Source: Globomyces pollinis-pini (taxonomy: Eukaryota; Chytridiomycota; Chytridiomycetes; Rhizophydiales; Globomycetaceae). From it: 11,884 bases of DNA. Under the pieces are notes generated by a model. That model made no database searches. It worked only from the letters and a program-made list of their open reading frames with translations, and was not told the DNA's origin. The translations under genes and the position numbers were made by a program. The DNA lies in the NCBI GenBank assembly GCA_025399215.1, contig MU621160.1, forward strand, positions 1 to 11,884. Reading direction: 5' to 3'. Numbering within the stretch: position 1 is the stretch's first letter; each line of letters opens with the position of its first letter. Below are positions 1 through 8,791 of this stretch, piece after piece.

Positions 1-426
1 GTAATCATATTCTAGTTAGAATGTACACTATGAATTTAGTACAGATTGTCTGGACATTTTCTAAACCAGAGAGTTGTGATTGCTGGTTAAGAAAATTGGC
101 TATTATTTGGTGCCTTGTAAATATTACTTCAAACACAGTTAAACTGCTCAATATCACGGTAAAATAGTTTTGTAGATTCTGATGACAATTGTATCGGGTC
201 CATTCATTTATCCGTTCCCATGAAAACATGAGCTAGAGTGAGACAAGTATATCATCAGTTGCAATTTGATATTGATGATTTCCAGCAATCATACCAAATC
301 TTAAATAAACCCATTGAACCAAACAAAAAGACAGGTTATGCTAATTATATTCAGCTGAAATCAGGATTTAATCCCAAAGATATGAAACGTCACAGGCCTA
401 GATATCCGAGTACACGGCCGATATAG
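1..426 (+). CDS. 3' end of an unidentified gene (partial, possible membrane protein)
   Basis: Not recognised. The last exon is open from about 237 to the TAG at 424-426. It encodes a hydrophilic tail of about 62 residues that ends in a basic stretch (KRHRPRYPSTRP). Upstream, the frame beginning at position 3 is open to about 158. It reads a Trp/Cys-rich stretch (TFSKPESCDCWLRKL) followed by a hydrophobic run (AIIWCLVNIT), which suggests a membrane segment. One possible join uses introns 138-175 and 214-236, but both are atypical for this window and the splicing is not settled. The spacing of Pro, Cys and Trp-Leu before a hydrophobic helix faintly recalls the third helix of class C receptors, too weakly for a call. 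The gene's 5' part lies outside the window. Its stop is only 56 nt before the next start codon, on the same strand. Confidence 0.3.
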
Positions 427-440
427 AAAAGAAATTGTAG

Positions 441-447
441 TATAAAA
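441..447 (+). promoter_or_regulatory. TATA box of oxidoreductase copy A
   Basis: TATAAAA lies 36 nt before the ATG at 483, inside the 56-nt gap to the preceding stop codon. It is the only clear core-promoter motif there and implies a very short leader. Assigned by motif and position only. Confidence 0.45.
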
Positions 448-482
448 TCACGACAAATCCTGATAAAATTTCACTTGATTCT

Positions 483-1860
483 ATGACAACAGAAAGACCA
501 TACGATGTCATCATTTGGGGAGCTACTGGTTTTACTGGTGAATTAGTTGCCCAATACTTTACTCAACACTCTCCAAAAGATGTGAAATTCGCAATAGCAG
601 GAAGGAGTGAAAAGAAGTTGAATGAAGTTGCTGATAAGTTAAAAGAAATGGATGAAATGCTTAGATTTGCTGGTGGACCTGTACCATTCATCATTGCTGA
701 TGTTTGTTTTTTTGATCCTAATCGTTTAGAGTAATGATCAACTATCTTTGGATAGAATGGTTAGCCAAGGAAAGGTTGTTATTTCTACTGTTGGGCCTTA
801 TAGTAAATATGGACTTCCTTTGGTAATTCAACTGACGTTATTCATAGTAGGTTGATTCATGTGTTCGTCAAAAAACAGACTATGTTGATTTAACGGGTGA
901 ACCTCAATTTGTTCGCAGATGTATAGATAACTATCATGAAAAGGCAACAGCGAACAATGTGTTGATTGTCAATTCTGTTGGGTTTGATTCCATTCCTTCT
1001 GATTTGGGATCTTTCTTGTAAAATTAAATCAATTAATTCGATTTAGAATTGCAAATCACTTCAAATCAAAAGGTTTAAAAACAGATAATATTCGATATAC
1101 CGTAACCGAAGCTGTTGGTGGAGCTAGTGGTGGTACTTTAGCATCTGGGATAAATGTTATTGAAGAGTTATCATATTCTGAATTATCTGAATTATCTTCA
1201 AATCCAGATTACTTGATTCCAAATTCAATTCCTTCCCCAACTACTTGGAACTCAACCAGACTTTATTACGATAAGGGATTGAAAGTGTGGCAATTTCCTT
1301 TTATTATGGAGATCTGTAATTTACGATATGTTCGAAGATCAAACTATCTATTGAATTATGGTCCTAATTTCCAATATTGTGAAGGAATGACCTCAAATTA
1401 CTTTGCTATTGCAGCAACTGCTGCTGTAGGAATTGCAGTAGGTGGAATTGCCATGATGTTTCCCCCAGTTCGGTGGGCAGCCAAAGCTATTTTGCCTCCT
1501 GGTACTGGTCCATCAGAAAAATCACGTAATGAAGGTCACTTTACTATCACTTTATTCGGTGAAGCAACTGATGTATTAATATTTATAATTAATGAATAGG
1601 ATTCTGGAAAGAAACATTATGCAAAGGCTGTGGTAAAGGGTGTAGGTGATCCAGGTTACAAGGAAACATCAAAGATGATGTCTGAATCTGCCTTATGTCT
1701 TGCTTTAAATAGATTAGAATGTGGACAGCCCGGAAAAACTGGAAATTTCAAGTCCTACACTGGTGGTGTAGTTACTTCAGCTGCATCTATGGGAATGGTC
1801 TTGATTCAACGTTTACGAAATGCAGGAATGACGTTTGAAGTTTCTGAAACTACATTATAG
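483..1860 (+). CDS. Saccharopine dehydrogenase-like oxidoreductase (SCCPDH family), copy A
   Basis: Spliced gene with exons 483-701, 730-822, 851-1017, 1047-1572 and 1600-1860, giving 421 aa. The four introns are 28, 28, 29 and 27 nt, all GT-AG. The N-terminus carries the Rossmann dinucleotide-binding motif WGATGFTG (about residues 11-18) and AGR after the second strand. Mid-protein motifs are STVGPYSKYG and VNSVGFDSIPSDLG. A hydrophobic segment at about 277-300 is followed by LPPGTGPS, then GDPGY (about 351) and ESALCLAL (about 363), a C-terminal signature of this family. The family resembles saccharopine dehydrogenase in its NAD(P)-binding domain but is not the lysine-pathway enzyme. Vertebrate SCCPDH is found on lipid droplets, and bacterial relatives act as trans enoyl reductases; the substrate here is unknown. 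The start matches copy B. The paralogue at 2570-3950 faces it. Confidence 0.9.
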
Positions 1861-1878
1861 GTAGATAGTATTCCATTC

Positions 1879-1884
1879 AATAAA
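1879..1884 (+). terminator. AATAAA poly(A) signal, oxidoreductase copy A
   Basis: AATAAA lies 18 nt after the TAG stop of copy A. The intergenic stretch from 1861 to 1998 separates two convergent genes and shows no other feature. Motif and position only. Confidence 0.45.
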
Positions 1885-1954
1885 ATCTTTAATGCTTTAA
1901 TATATATTGATAATTGGAATAAGTTGTATAGTTTTAAAAAAATTAGATGAGTTG

Positions 1955-1960
1955 TTTATT
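1955..1960 (-). terminator. AATAAA poly(A) signal, ankyrin gene
   Basis: TTTATT on the plus strand (AATAAA on the minus strand) lies 38 nt downstream of the ankyrin gene's stop codon, at a usual distance for a fungal poly(A) signal. The two convergent genes thus have their own signals within 140 nt. Confidence 0.4.
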
Positions 1961-1998
1961 TAATGCCATTCACAAGAATAATCAAATCGTTGCAAGAT

Positions 1999-2493
1999 TT
2001 AACGTTGAGCATATTCTGGGTCTAAATTAGAAACAACAATATCTCCTGATGCATCAGGTTGAACATCATCATCATCGTCATCTTCAGGATCATAACTTTC
2101 CAAAAGAACTTTGACACATTCCAAATGATTATTTTGTTCAGCTAAAGTGGCAGGACTAATTCCTACTTGGTTTCTAATAGTCGCATTTGCTCCAAAATCC
2201 AATAATAGTTTAACTGTCTCTAAATGACCATTTAATGCTGCCCAATGTAATGGAGTAGAACCTTCCGCATTCTGTACATTGATATCAGTTGGTAATATAT
2301 ACTTGAATAGATATTTGAGAACATCATTATGTCCATTTGCACTGGCCATGAATAGACATGAATGACCATTGACAGTTGCTAAAATAACTTTACGTTGTTC
2401 TGTTACACTTTCTAACGCAGATTTCAATTCCTCCAATTCACCATAACGACAATTTAGAATCAATTCATTGTTAAACTCTTCAGTATTCATCAC
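1999..2493 (-). CDS. YAR1: Ankyrin-repeat protein, Yar1-like
   Basis: Single-exon gene of 164 aa. Three ankyrin repeats are visible: about 43-67 (NGHSCLFMASANGH), 77-102 (GSTPLHWAALNGHLETV, the canonical TPLHxAAxxGH core) and 110-135 (degenerate, ISPATLAEQNNHLECV). An acidic run follows (PEDDDDDD, about 136-143). Small size, an HWA-LNGHL repeat and an acidic tail match Yar1, the yeast chaperone that holds ribosomal protein Rps3 soluble and escorts it to the nucleus. The yeast protein is about 200 aa, so this one is short. Ankyrin repeats are common, so the Yar1 assignment is an inference from overall layout. Two ATGs in a row (2493 and 2490) start the frame, preceded by a T-rich tract. It lies between the two oxidoreductase paralogues and shares no visible function with them. 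It has no intron. Confidence 0.8.
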   Translation of the reverse strand: MMNTEEFNNELILNCRYGELEELKSALESVTEQRKVILATVNGHSCLFMASANGHNDVLKYLFKYILPTDINVQNAEGSTPLHWAALNGHLETVKLLLDFGANATIRNQVGISPATLAEQNNHLECVKVLLESYDPEDDDDDDVQPDASGDIVVSNLDPEYAQR

Positions 2494-2569
2494 AAAAAAA
2501 AAATAAAAAAAATTGGTGAAACAAATTCAATCGAAATTCAAATTAGATAGTGAATGGACATGAATTTTA

Positions 2570-3950
2570 TTAGTTAGTATTGATTGGATAAATATCCAAG
2601 GTCATACCTGCACAACGCAGTCTTTCAACTAATACCAAACCCATGCTTGAAGCAGCAGTTACAACTCCAGCCTTTTGCATTGCAAAACTTCCAGCTCTAC
2701 CAGGTTGTTGACAAGCCTTCAAGTCTAACGCTAGACATAAAGCCGATTCCGCAATCATTTTCGCCGTTCCAGAGTAGCCAGGATCCTCATTCCCAATAAC
2801 GACTGCACTAGCAAAATGTTTTCGTCCAAGCAACTATTATTAATAATATTATTATTACATCAGTAGCTTCACCATACAAATCTACAGTAAAATGTCCACT
2901 TTTTTGAGTTTCTGGAGATGGGCCAGTTCCAGGTGGTAAATATCGCTTTAAAATCCATCGAACTGGAGGTAGTAACATGATCAATCCAAAAAATGCCATT
3001 GATATAGTGATATAAAATGCAAAAATAATGTTACTTGCCGCAATTCCTTCACAATATTGAAAGTTGGGACCGTAATTAAGCAAATAGTTTGATCTTCGAA
3101 CGTAACGTAGATTGCCAGATTCCATCAAGAATGGTGTTTGCCAAGTCTGTAACCCTTTATCGTAGTAAACTAATGTCCCGTTCCACGACTTCTTGTTGGG
3201 GATTACTTTTGGAGCCAAATACTCTGGATTGGTAGTGAGTTTGTAAAGTTCTCTTATTGGGGTACTTTCCATCATATTACAAATAGTATGTAATGTACCA
3301 CCAGATAAACCGCCATGTACTTTTGATAATGTATAACGAACATTATCTGTTTTATATGATTTAGATTTGAAATAATTTGCAATTCTACGGTTTCAGATTT
3401 TATGGTGGACTTACAAAAACGTGCCAAGATCTGATGGTAATGAATCAAATCCAACAGAGTTCACAATCAAGACACCATTTGCGACCGCTTGATCATGGTA
3501 TTTATCAATACAATTACGAATGAAGTTTGTTTCTCCAGTGATATCAACATAATGAGTTTTCAATCGAACGCAAGCATCTACCTATAAAAGTAATTTAACA
3601 TTAAAATATATACCAATGGCATTCCATACTTATTATAAGGCCCAACAGTCGATAGTACAACAGTTCCTTGGGATACTAACCTATCTAAACTGTCCTGATC
3701 ATCACCCTAGCCATAAATAATTATATAGAATTACATCGGCAATAATAATAGGAACATCCTCTTTGGCAAAGCGATAAACTTGATCAATTCTCTTTAATCG
3801 TTGTGCAATTGGATTTAATTTCTTCAAGTTCCTTCCAGCCAATGCAAACTTGACATTAGCAGGAGCATTTCGAGTCAGATATTCGGCAACTAGTGCACCA
3901 GTGAATCCTGTTGCTCCCCAAACAATGATATCATAAGGTCGGTTACTCAT
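2570..3950 (-). CDS. Saccharopine dehydrogenase-like oxidoreductase (SCCPDH family), copy B
   Basis: Spliced gene with exons, in order of transcription, 3950-3735, 3706-3614, 3581-3415, 3384-2859 and 2833-2570. The introns are 28, 32, 30 and 25 nt, and the product is 421 aa, exactly as long as copy A. The three internal exons (93, 167 and 526 nt) have the same lengths as in copy A, and all four introns fall at the same place and phase. Motifs: WGATGFTG near the N-terminus, STVGPYNKYG, VNSVGFDSLPSDLG, a hydrophobic segment before LPPVRW, LPPGTGPS, then EDPGY and ESALCLAL. In the first block 29 of 42 residues match copy A. The ATG at 3950 is chosen because its MSNRPYD lines up with MTTERPYD of copy A; an in-frame ATG at 3983 would add 11 unmatched residues. 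Substrate unknown. The stop lies 76 nt before the ankyrin start. Confidence 0.9.
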
Positions 3951-4111
3951 GAAAAATGAAAAACTACACAAAGATCTTATCATACAAAATGAGTCTATTG
4001 ATGTGATAATAAAAAGTTCAATAAATAGTTAAAGAATTGTTTATTGATAAAGTAGAAGAAGATAAAAGTATAAGAAATAGAGAAAGTCGAATCCGTCAAA
4101 ACGCGCTAAAA

Positions 4112-4613
4112 CTAAGCTATGATACCTTGTGCAATTGTATCTGTATTCACTTCTGGAATAAATCCTACACTTTTCGAGCTCTCTTGAGCAATAGACTCCA
4201 ACAAATCCGGATCTTCAATTAAACTCTCCTGTCCATAACTCTCTTTGACGTAAACCAAAAAATCATCCGTATTTCCTATAGAATCAATATAAAAAGTTGG
4301 TTGTACCTATTAGTTGACCACTGCTGATCCAAATGCATTGATTCAAGTTATCTGGTTTCTTTATCTTTCGGTCACTTTAATTAAAGAGGATTTATATTAC
4401 CGAGCAAGAGTGAATTCCCAACCATTTTCCTTATATATTTTGTTTAAATACGATTGGTATTCATTTGGGTGTTGAGGAACAATGGTGATGTTAAAATCGG
4501 GTAGATTCTTTTGGAGAAAATAAGATAACATTTCGGCCTATATCTTAGTAGTACATGGATACTTTGGCAAATTGTGGATCATTACATTTGCCTGATAGGA
4601 TGATGTGCACCAT
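4112..4613 (-). CDS. Free-standing MDH1B N-terminal domain protein
   Basis: Spliced gene with exons 4613-4563, 4537-4401, 4374-4307 and 4275-4112. The introns are 25, 26 and 31 nt, and the product is 139 aa. The first 100 residues follow the N-terminal domain of animal MDH1B (putative malate dehydrogenase 1B): VHIILSGK at the start, AKAEMLSYFLQKNLPDF (about 16-32), a following HPNEY, KENGW, and SGQLIGNTDDFLVYVKESYG (about 81-100), where MDH1B has a glycine-rich LLLGGYNEF stretch. In MDH1B a malate/lactate dehydrogenase domain follows. Here the protein ends after a further 40 residues without homology. The domain looks glutaredoxin-like, but the usual CPYC position reads NDPQ. Reading through intron 3 meets a stop, which supports that splice. 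An in-frame ATG at 4679 would add 22 residues; 4613 fits the MDH1B start better. Role unknown. Confidence 0.75.
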
Positions 4614-4915
4614 ATTGAAGTGAATCTGAGAAGTTGTGTGAACCGTGGATTTATGAACCAATTTGAATTCTACGATCATATGCTACATATTGAACTATTT
4701 AATGAGATTCACTGCTGTAACAAGTAACAAAAAAATCCAACTCAATTTGAAAGTAATAGTCAACTAGGTGTCTTTACAATCGTTCAGTATAAAATGAACT
4801 GGTTCAACTAAATGCAGTATTCCATTGAGCTGTACAATTCTTTAAATCAAAACTATTTCAAGCTTCAAGTTCTTTCATATCATTTTAGCGAAATCCATCT
4901 TTTCAATAATTTTAC
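4614..4915. promoter_or_regulatory. Divergent promoter region, MDH1B-like gene and TRAPPC5
   Basis: A 302-nt gap between two divergent starts. I see no coding exon except the possible 22-codon extension of the MDH1B-like gene up to 4679. On the plus strand TATAAAA (4788-4794) lies 122 nt before the TRAPPC5 ATG. Directly after it is a short inverted repeat, TGAAC-TG-GTTCA (4795-4806). Neither motif has been tested. Confidence 0.35.
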
Positions 4916-5663
4916 ATGAGTACTCCAAAGACCAATATGATGTTAAAGCGACCAGGTAAGAATAAAAGTTGACTAAATAAAAAGTCATACTGGATCGATC
5001 AATCAATAAAACTAAAAACGATACAGTCTCATTAGCTTCATTTTCGTTTCTATTTTCAGAAATACTACAATATACTCAAAAGAGTGCTTCAAATATTGAA
5101 ATATTGGAAAAGAGGTATTTGAATTTATTAGATTGATGAACGTATAGATTGGCTGAATATGGTTACAAAGTTGGAATACGATATTTGGAATTGATTGTCT
5201 TTAGAGATCGAAATTTGAAAAGAGAAACTAGAGTATTGCAGATATTGTTATTTATCAATACTACATTATGGAAAACATTATTTGGAAAAGCAGCTGATTC
5301 CTTGGAAAAAGGAACAGATTCAGATGATGAATGTAATCTTGATTTCTAAATTCCAGACATGATATCTGAGAATGAACCTCTATTAACTAAATTTATTTCG
5401 GTACCAAAGGAATTATCTTCATTAAATTGTGGAGCATTTATTGCGGGAATAGTTGAAGCTGTATTGGATGGAAGTGGTTTTGTAAGTTTCACAAAGTTGA
5501 ACTGAATGTTATTAGCCTGCTAAAGTGACTGCTCATTCAACTGGAAATGCGACTCAGCTCAATCGAACAACCATCTTGATCAAATTTGATAAATCAGGTA
5601 TGGATAATTGCTTTTGGTTGATTCATAGTAATGGTGCGTGAAAAACTAATGGATGCTCGTTAA
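4916..5663 (+). CDS. TRS31: TRAPP complex core subunit TRAPPC5/Trs31
   Basis: Spliced gene with exons 4916-4955, 4985-5114, 5148-5332, 5357-5481, 5516-5597 and 5629-5663. The introns are 29, 33, 24, 34 and 31 nt, and the product is 198 aa (human TRAPPC5 is 188). It belongs to the Bet3-like family of core subunits of the TRAPP complexes, which act as Rab/Ypt1 exchange factor and tether for ER-to-Golgi and intra-Golgi vesicles. It matches the family nearly end to end: [96 protein letters not shown], and a terminal RTTILIKF. The 24-nt intron at 5333-5356 is confirmed by protein continuity, because splicing creates DDEYMIS and reading through hits a stop. The gene converges on LYS12, with 106 nt between the stop codons. 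Confidence 0.95.
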
Positions 5664-5750
5664 ATGTCTATAAAAATCGATAACCTATTTGATAATATTA
5701 AATATAACTTGTATGGGTGGTTTCAAAATTATTCAGTATCGTTTCTTATG

Positions 5751-5762
5751 AATAAATTTATT
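5751..5762. terminator. Palindromic, possibly bidirectional poly(A) signal
   Basis: AATAAATTTATT is its own reverse complement and so shows AATAAA on both strands. It sits between the convergent stops of TRAPPC5 (88 nt before) and LYS12 (8 nt after, reading minus). One element could serve both genes. Confidence 0.4.
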
Positions 5763-5769
5763 GGTCTCA

Positions 5770-7043
<1,274 letters not shown>

Positions 7044-7167
7044 TTTGGTAAAAAATTATTGGAGATGAATTTCGTCACCAAATGAAAATCACCTTGAAAG
7101 AATCAAACTTTGAAACACCAAAGAGATTTAGGAATCAAAGTTGGTTATAAGTGAAAGAATGAATGGT

Positions 7168-7175
7168 TTATATAT
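7168..7175 (-). promoter_or_regulatory. TATA box of LYS12
   Basis: On the minus strand TATATAAA lies about 125 nt before the LYS12 ATG. It is the best TATA match in the gap that LYS12 shares with the divergent WLM protease gene. Motif and position only. Confidence 0.4.
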
Positions 7176-7287
7176 TAGTTAGTAGTGCACAGAGGAATAG
7201 TATCAAAATGCGTACATAGCCATTAAGCTTGGAATAACGCGATTTTTATGATTAATAAGCTTGAATGGCATTTCAATTAATTTTCTT

Positions 7288-7345
7288 TCATTTATTAACT
7301 CACAATTCAGTTACTGTGATCATGCTGGTTCATTTATTGACTCAC
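7288..7345. repeat. Two 16-nt direct repeats, the second with a TGACTCA core
   Basis: Positions 7288-7303 and 7330-7345 are the same 16 nt except for one base (TAACTCAC versus TGACTCAC at the end), with starts 42 nt apart. The second copy holds TGACTCA (7338-7344), the recognition sequence of Gcn4/bZIP activators, which control lysine genes in other fungi. If the WLM reading frame really begins at 7265, the repeats encode HLLTH twice. If it begins at 7445 they are promoter DNA, about 250-300 nt upstream of LYS12. Confidence 0.4.
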
Positions 7346-7444
7346 TTCCAGTTGCCACCAAAAGGTGGAAAAACCATACAGGGAAGAATGGAAAATTTTG
7401 AGTATTTAAACCGTTACACTCCACCCTTCTACACCTGGTTATCC

Positions 7445-8359
7445 ATGTATAATATTTCAACTAAAGTTGGAAAACAATCTATCAAAGTTTCCTTATCCGA
7501 GCAAAATGCAACTGTGTTGGATCTCAAGCAAGAATTCTATCGACAATCAAATACTTCTATGTCTCCTTCAGATGAAATTGATTTCTCTCTCTCCAAAATA
7601 ATTTATAAAGCAAATCAACTGACTCCAGACGACCAATTACTTTCAAATTGGTTCCAAGAATCTACACAAACCTACAAAGTCATGGTACTTATCACAAAAC
7701 AGAATGATGTAAATATCATACATCAATCTGTTCAAAAACATTCAGAAGCGACTCTAAACTACCAGAGAGCGTTGAAGTCTAGGCCGAAACATGATATTGT
7801 GGACATGGGATATTGTAAAAAAGTGGAACCACTAGAAGAATTCAATGATAAGGAAGCTGCCAGAAACTTATTACAAAAAATACGAGACGATTATGGAATT
7901 AAAACTATAATGCGTGAAAGAGAATGGAGGGTTTCGTTATTGAAGGAACTACATCCCAATGAAAAGACAATTTTGGGATACAATCAGAACAAAGGTCAAA
8001 TCATTGCATTAAGATTACGAACGGATGATTTATCTGGATTTCGATCGTATGAATCCATTATCAAGGTTATGTTGCATGAGTTGGCACATATGATCTTTTC
8101 GGAACATGATGAACATTTTCATCGACTAGATAGAGAACTGAATGCCCAATGGCAAAAAAACAAAGGACATGTTTTGGCAAGAGGAGCGTACGGTACTAGT
8201 ATTCAACCAGAGTATAGTGTCAATCCTACTGGCCAAGTTTTGGGAGGGAAGGGTGTTGATGTGAATGCAGACAAAAGAGAAATTTTGGCCAATGCAGCTC
8301 TTTCAAGACTGACGAAGGAAGAGGCAGAAATAACTAATGGATGTCAGCTTGGGCACTGA
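7445..8359 (+). CDS. Ubiquitin-like / WLM-domain zinc metalloprotease (Wss1-type)
   Basis: Single exon, 304 aa from the ATG at 7445. The N-terminus (about 1-90) looks like a ubiquitin-like domain: VGKQSIKVSLSEQNATVLDL at the start, a central KIIYKANQLTPDDQLLSNW, and a final YKVMVLIT strand. The WLM domain follows (about 120-290). It has GIKTIMREREWRVSLLKEL, then the zinc site HELAH at about 211-215 with catalytic Glu 212, and a third His in SEHDEHFH. A conserved GQVLGGKG comes near the end. Wss1-type WLM proteases cut DNA-protein crosslinks and SUMO- or ubiquitin-modified proteins. A ubiquitin-like/WLM fusion also occurs in fission yeast and plants. The frame stays open back to an ATG at 7265, adding 60 residues (MAFQLIFFHLL...) with no domain. 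I prefer 7445 because the domain begins there and the extra stretch contains promoter-like repeats. Confidence 0.85.
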   Translation: MYNISTKVGKQSIKVSLSEQNATVLDLKQEFYRQSNTSMSPSDEIDFSLSKIIYKANQLTPDDQLLSNWFQESTQTYKVMVLITKQNDVNIIHQSVQKHSEATLNYQRALKSRPKHDIVDMGYCKKVEPLEEFNDKEAARNLLQKIRDDYGIKTIMREREWRVSLLKELHPNEKTILGYNQNKGQIIALRLRTDDLSGFRSYESIIKVMLHELAHMIFSEHDEHFHRLDRELNAQWQKNKGHVLARGAYGTSIQPEYSVNPTGQVLGGKGVDVNADKREILANAALSRLTKEEAEITNGCQLGH

Positions 8360-8791
8360 TAGTGTGTTGAATATAAGATTTTAAAATTGTGTACATTACT
8401 TTAGCCTTGAAGCTTATATTTAAATCTTTAGCGTTTACGATTAGCCTTGAAGCTTATATATAAATCTTTAGCGTTTACGATGATGTTTAAAATCTGTGGA
8501 TTAATTTTTAGTTTGAAAGAACACTTTTACAACCATAGTTGAATACAAGTGACAAAGACAATACGCGCTGAGTTTTGAATGTAAATACAATTTACCATAA
8601 AAATCCGTACAATGGATGAAGCAGTGTTTGACCCAAATCAGTAGTAGTGGCGTGAAACTAGGACTTTGTTTTTTATCAACTTATTGGATTGTTATCCTTT
8701 GGTCAATTGAATTTTATTTGTTTTTTCTTTCAATTATTCTTGTTTTTTAATCAGGTATTTGATTAGTCTTTTGTCTTTTTTCTTCACTCAA
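8360..8791. other. Intergenic region between WLM protease and MDV1-like gene
   Basis: This 432-nt gap lies between two plus-strand genes. It contains a 40-nt tandem duplication (8401-8480), a 10-codon reading frame (8612-8644) and a long T-rich tract from about 8710 to 8753 before the MDV1 start. I see no tRNA, no convincing protein gene on either strand and no clear TATA box. Confidence 0.6.
8401..8480. repeat. 40-nt tandem duplication
   Basis: Units 8401-8440 and 8441-8480 are adjacent and differ at one base (T versus A at the 20th position). They lie 41 nt after the WLM protease stop codon. With 39 of 40 positions identical, the duplication appears recent. The unit contains AAGCTT and an AT-rich centre. 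I see no gene function in it. Confidence 0.95.

Noticed and set aside
5..229. 74-codon minus-strand reading frame beginning MFSWERINEW
   Set aside because: It has no recognisable homology and lies opposite the better-supported plus-strand gene end.
483..1860. Oxidoreductase copy A as the true saccharopine dehydrogenase of lysine synthesis, linked to LYS12 in a pathway cluster
   Set aside because: Its motifs (WGATGFTG, LPPGTGPS, GDPGY, ESALCLAL) are those of the SCCPDH-like family rather than Lys1 or Lys9, so it is not evidence for a lysine gene cluster.
2584..2799. Plus-strand reading frame of 71 codons
   Set aside because: It is antisense to the last exon of oxidoreductase copy B, which has clear family motifs.
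3272..3454. Minus-strand reading frame beginning MDLIHYHQ
   Set aside because: It is an out-of-frame read through intron 3 (3385-3414) and exon 4 of copy B.
483..3950. Pseudogenes with many frameshifts, as first suggested by the broken frames of both oxidoreductase copies
   Set aside because: The breaks fall at GT-AG segments at the same places in both copies, and removing them restores two 421-aa proteins.
4037..4222. Plus-strand reading frame of 61 codons
   Set aside because: It overlaps the last exon of the MDH1B-like gene on the opposite strand and has no homology.
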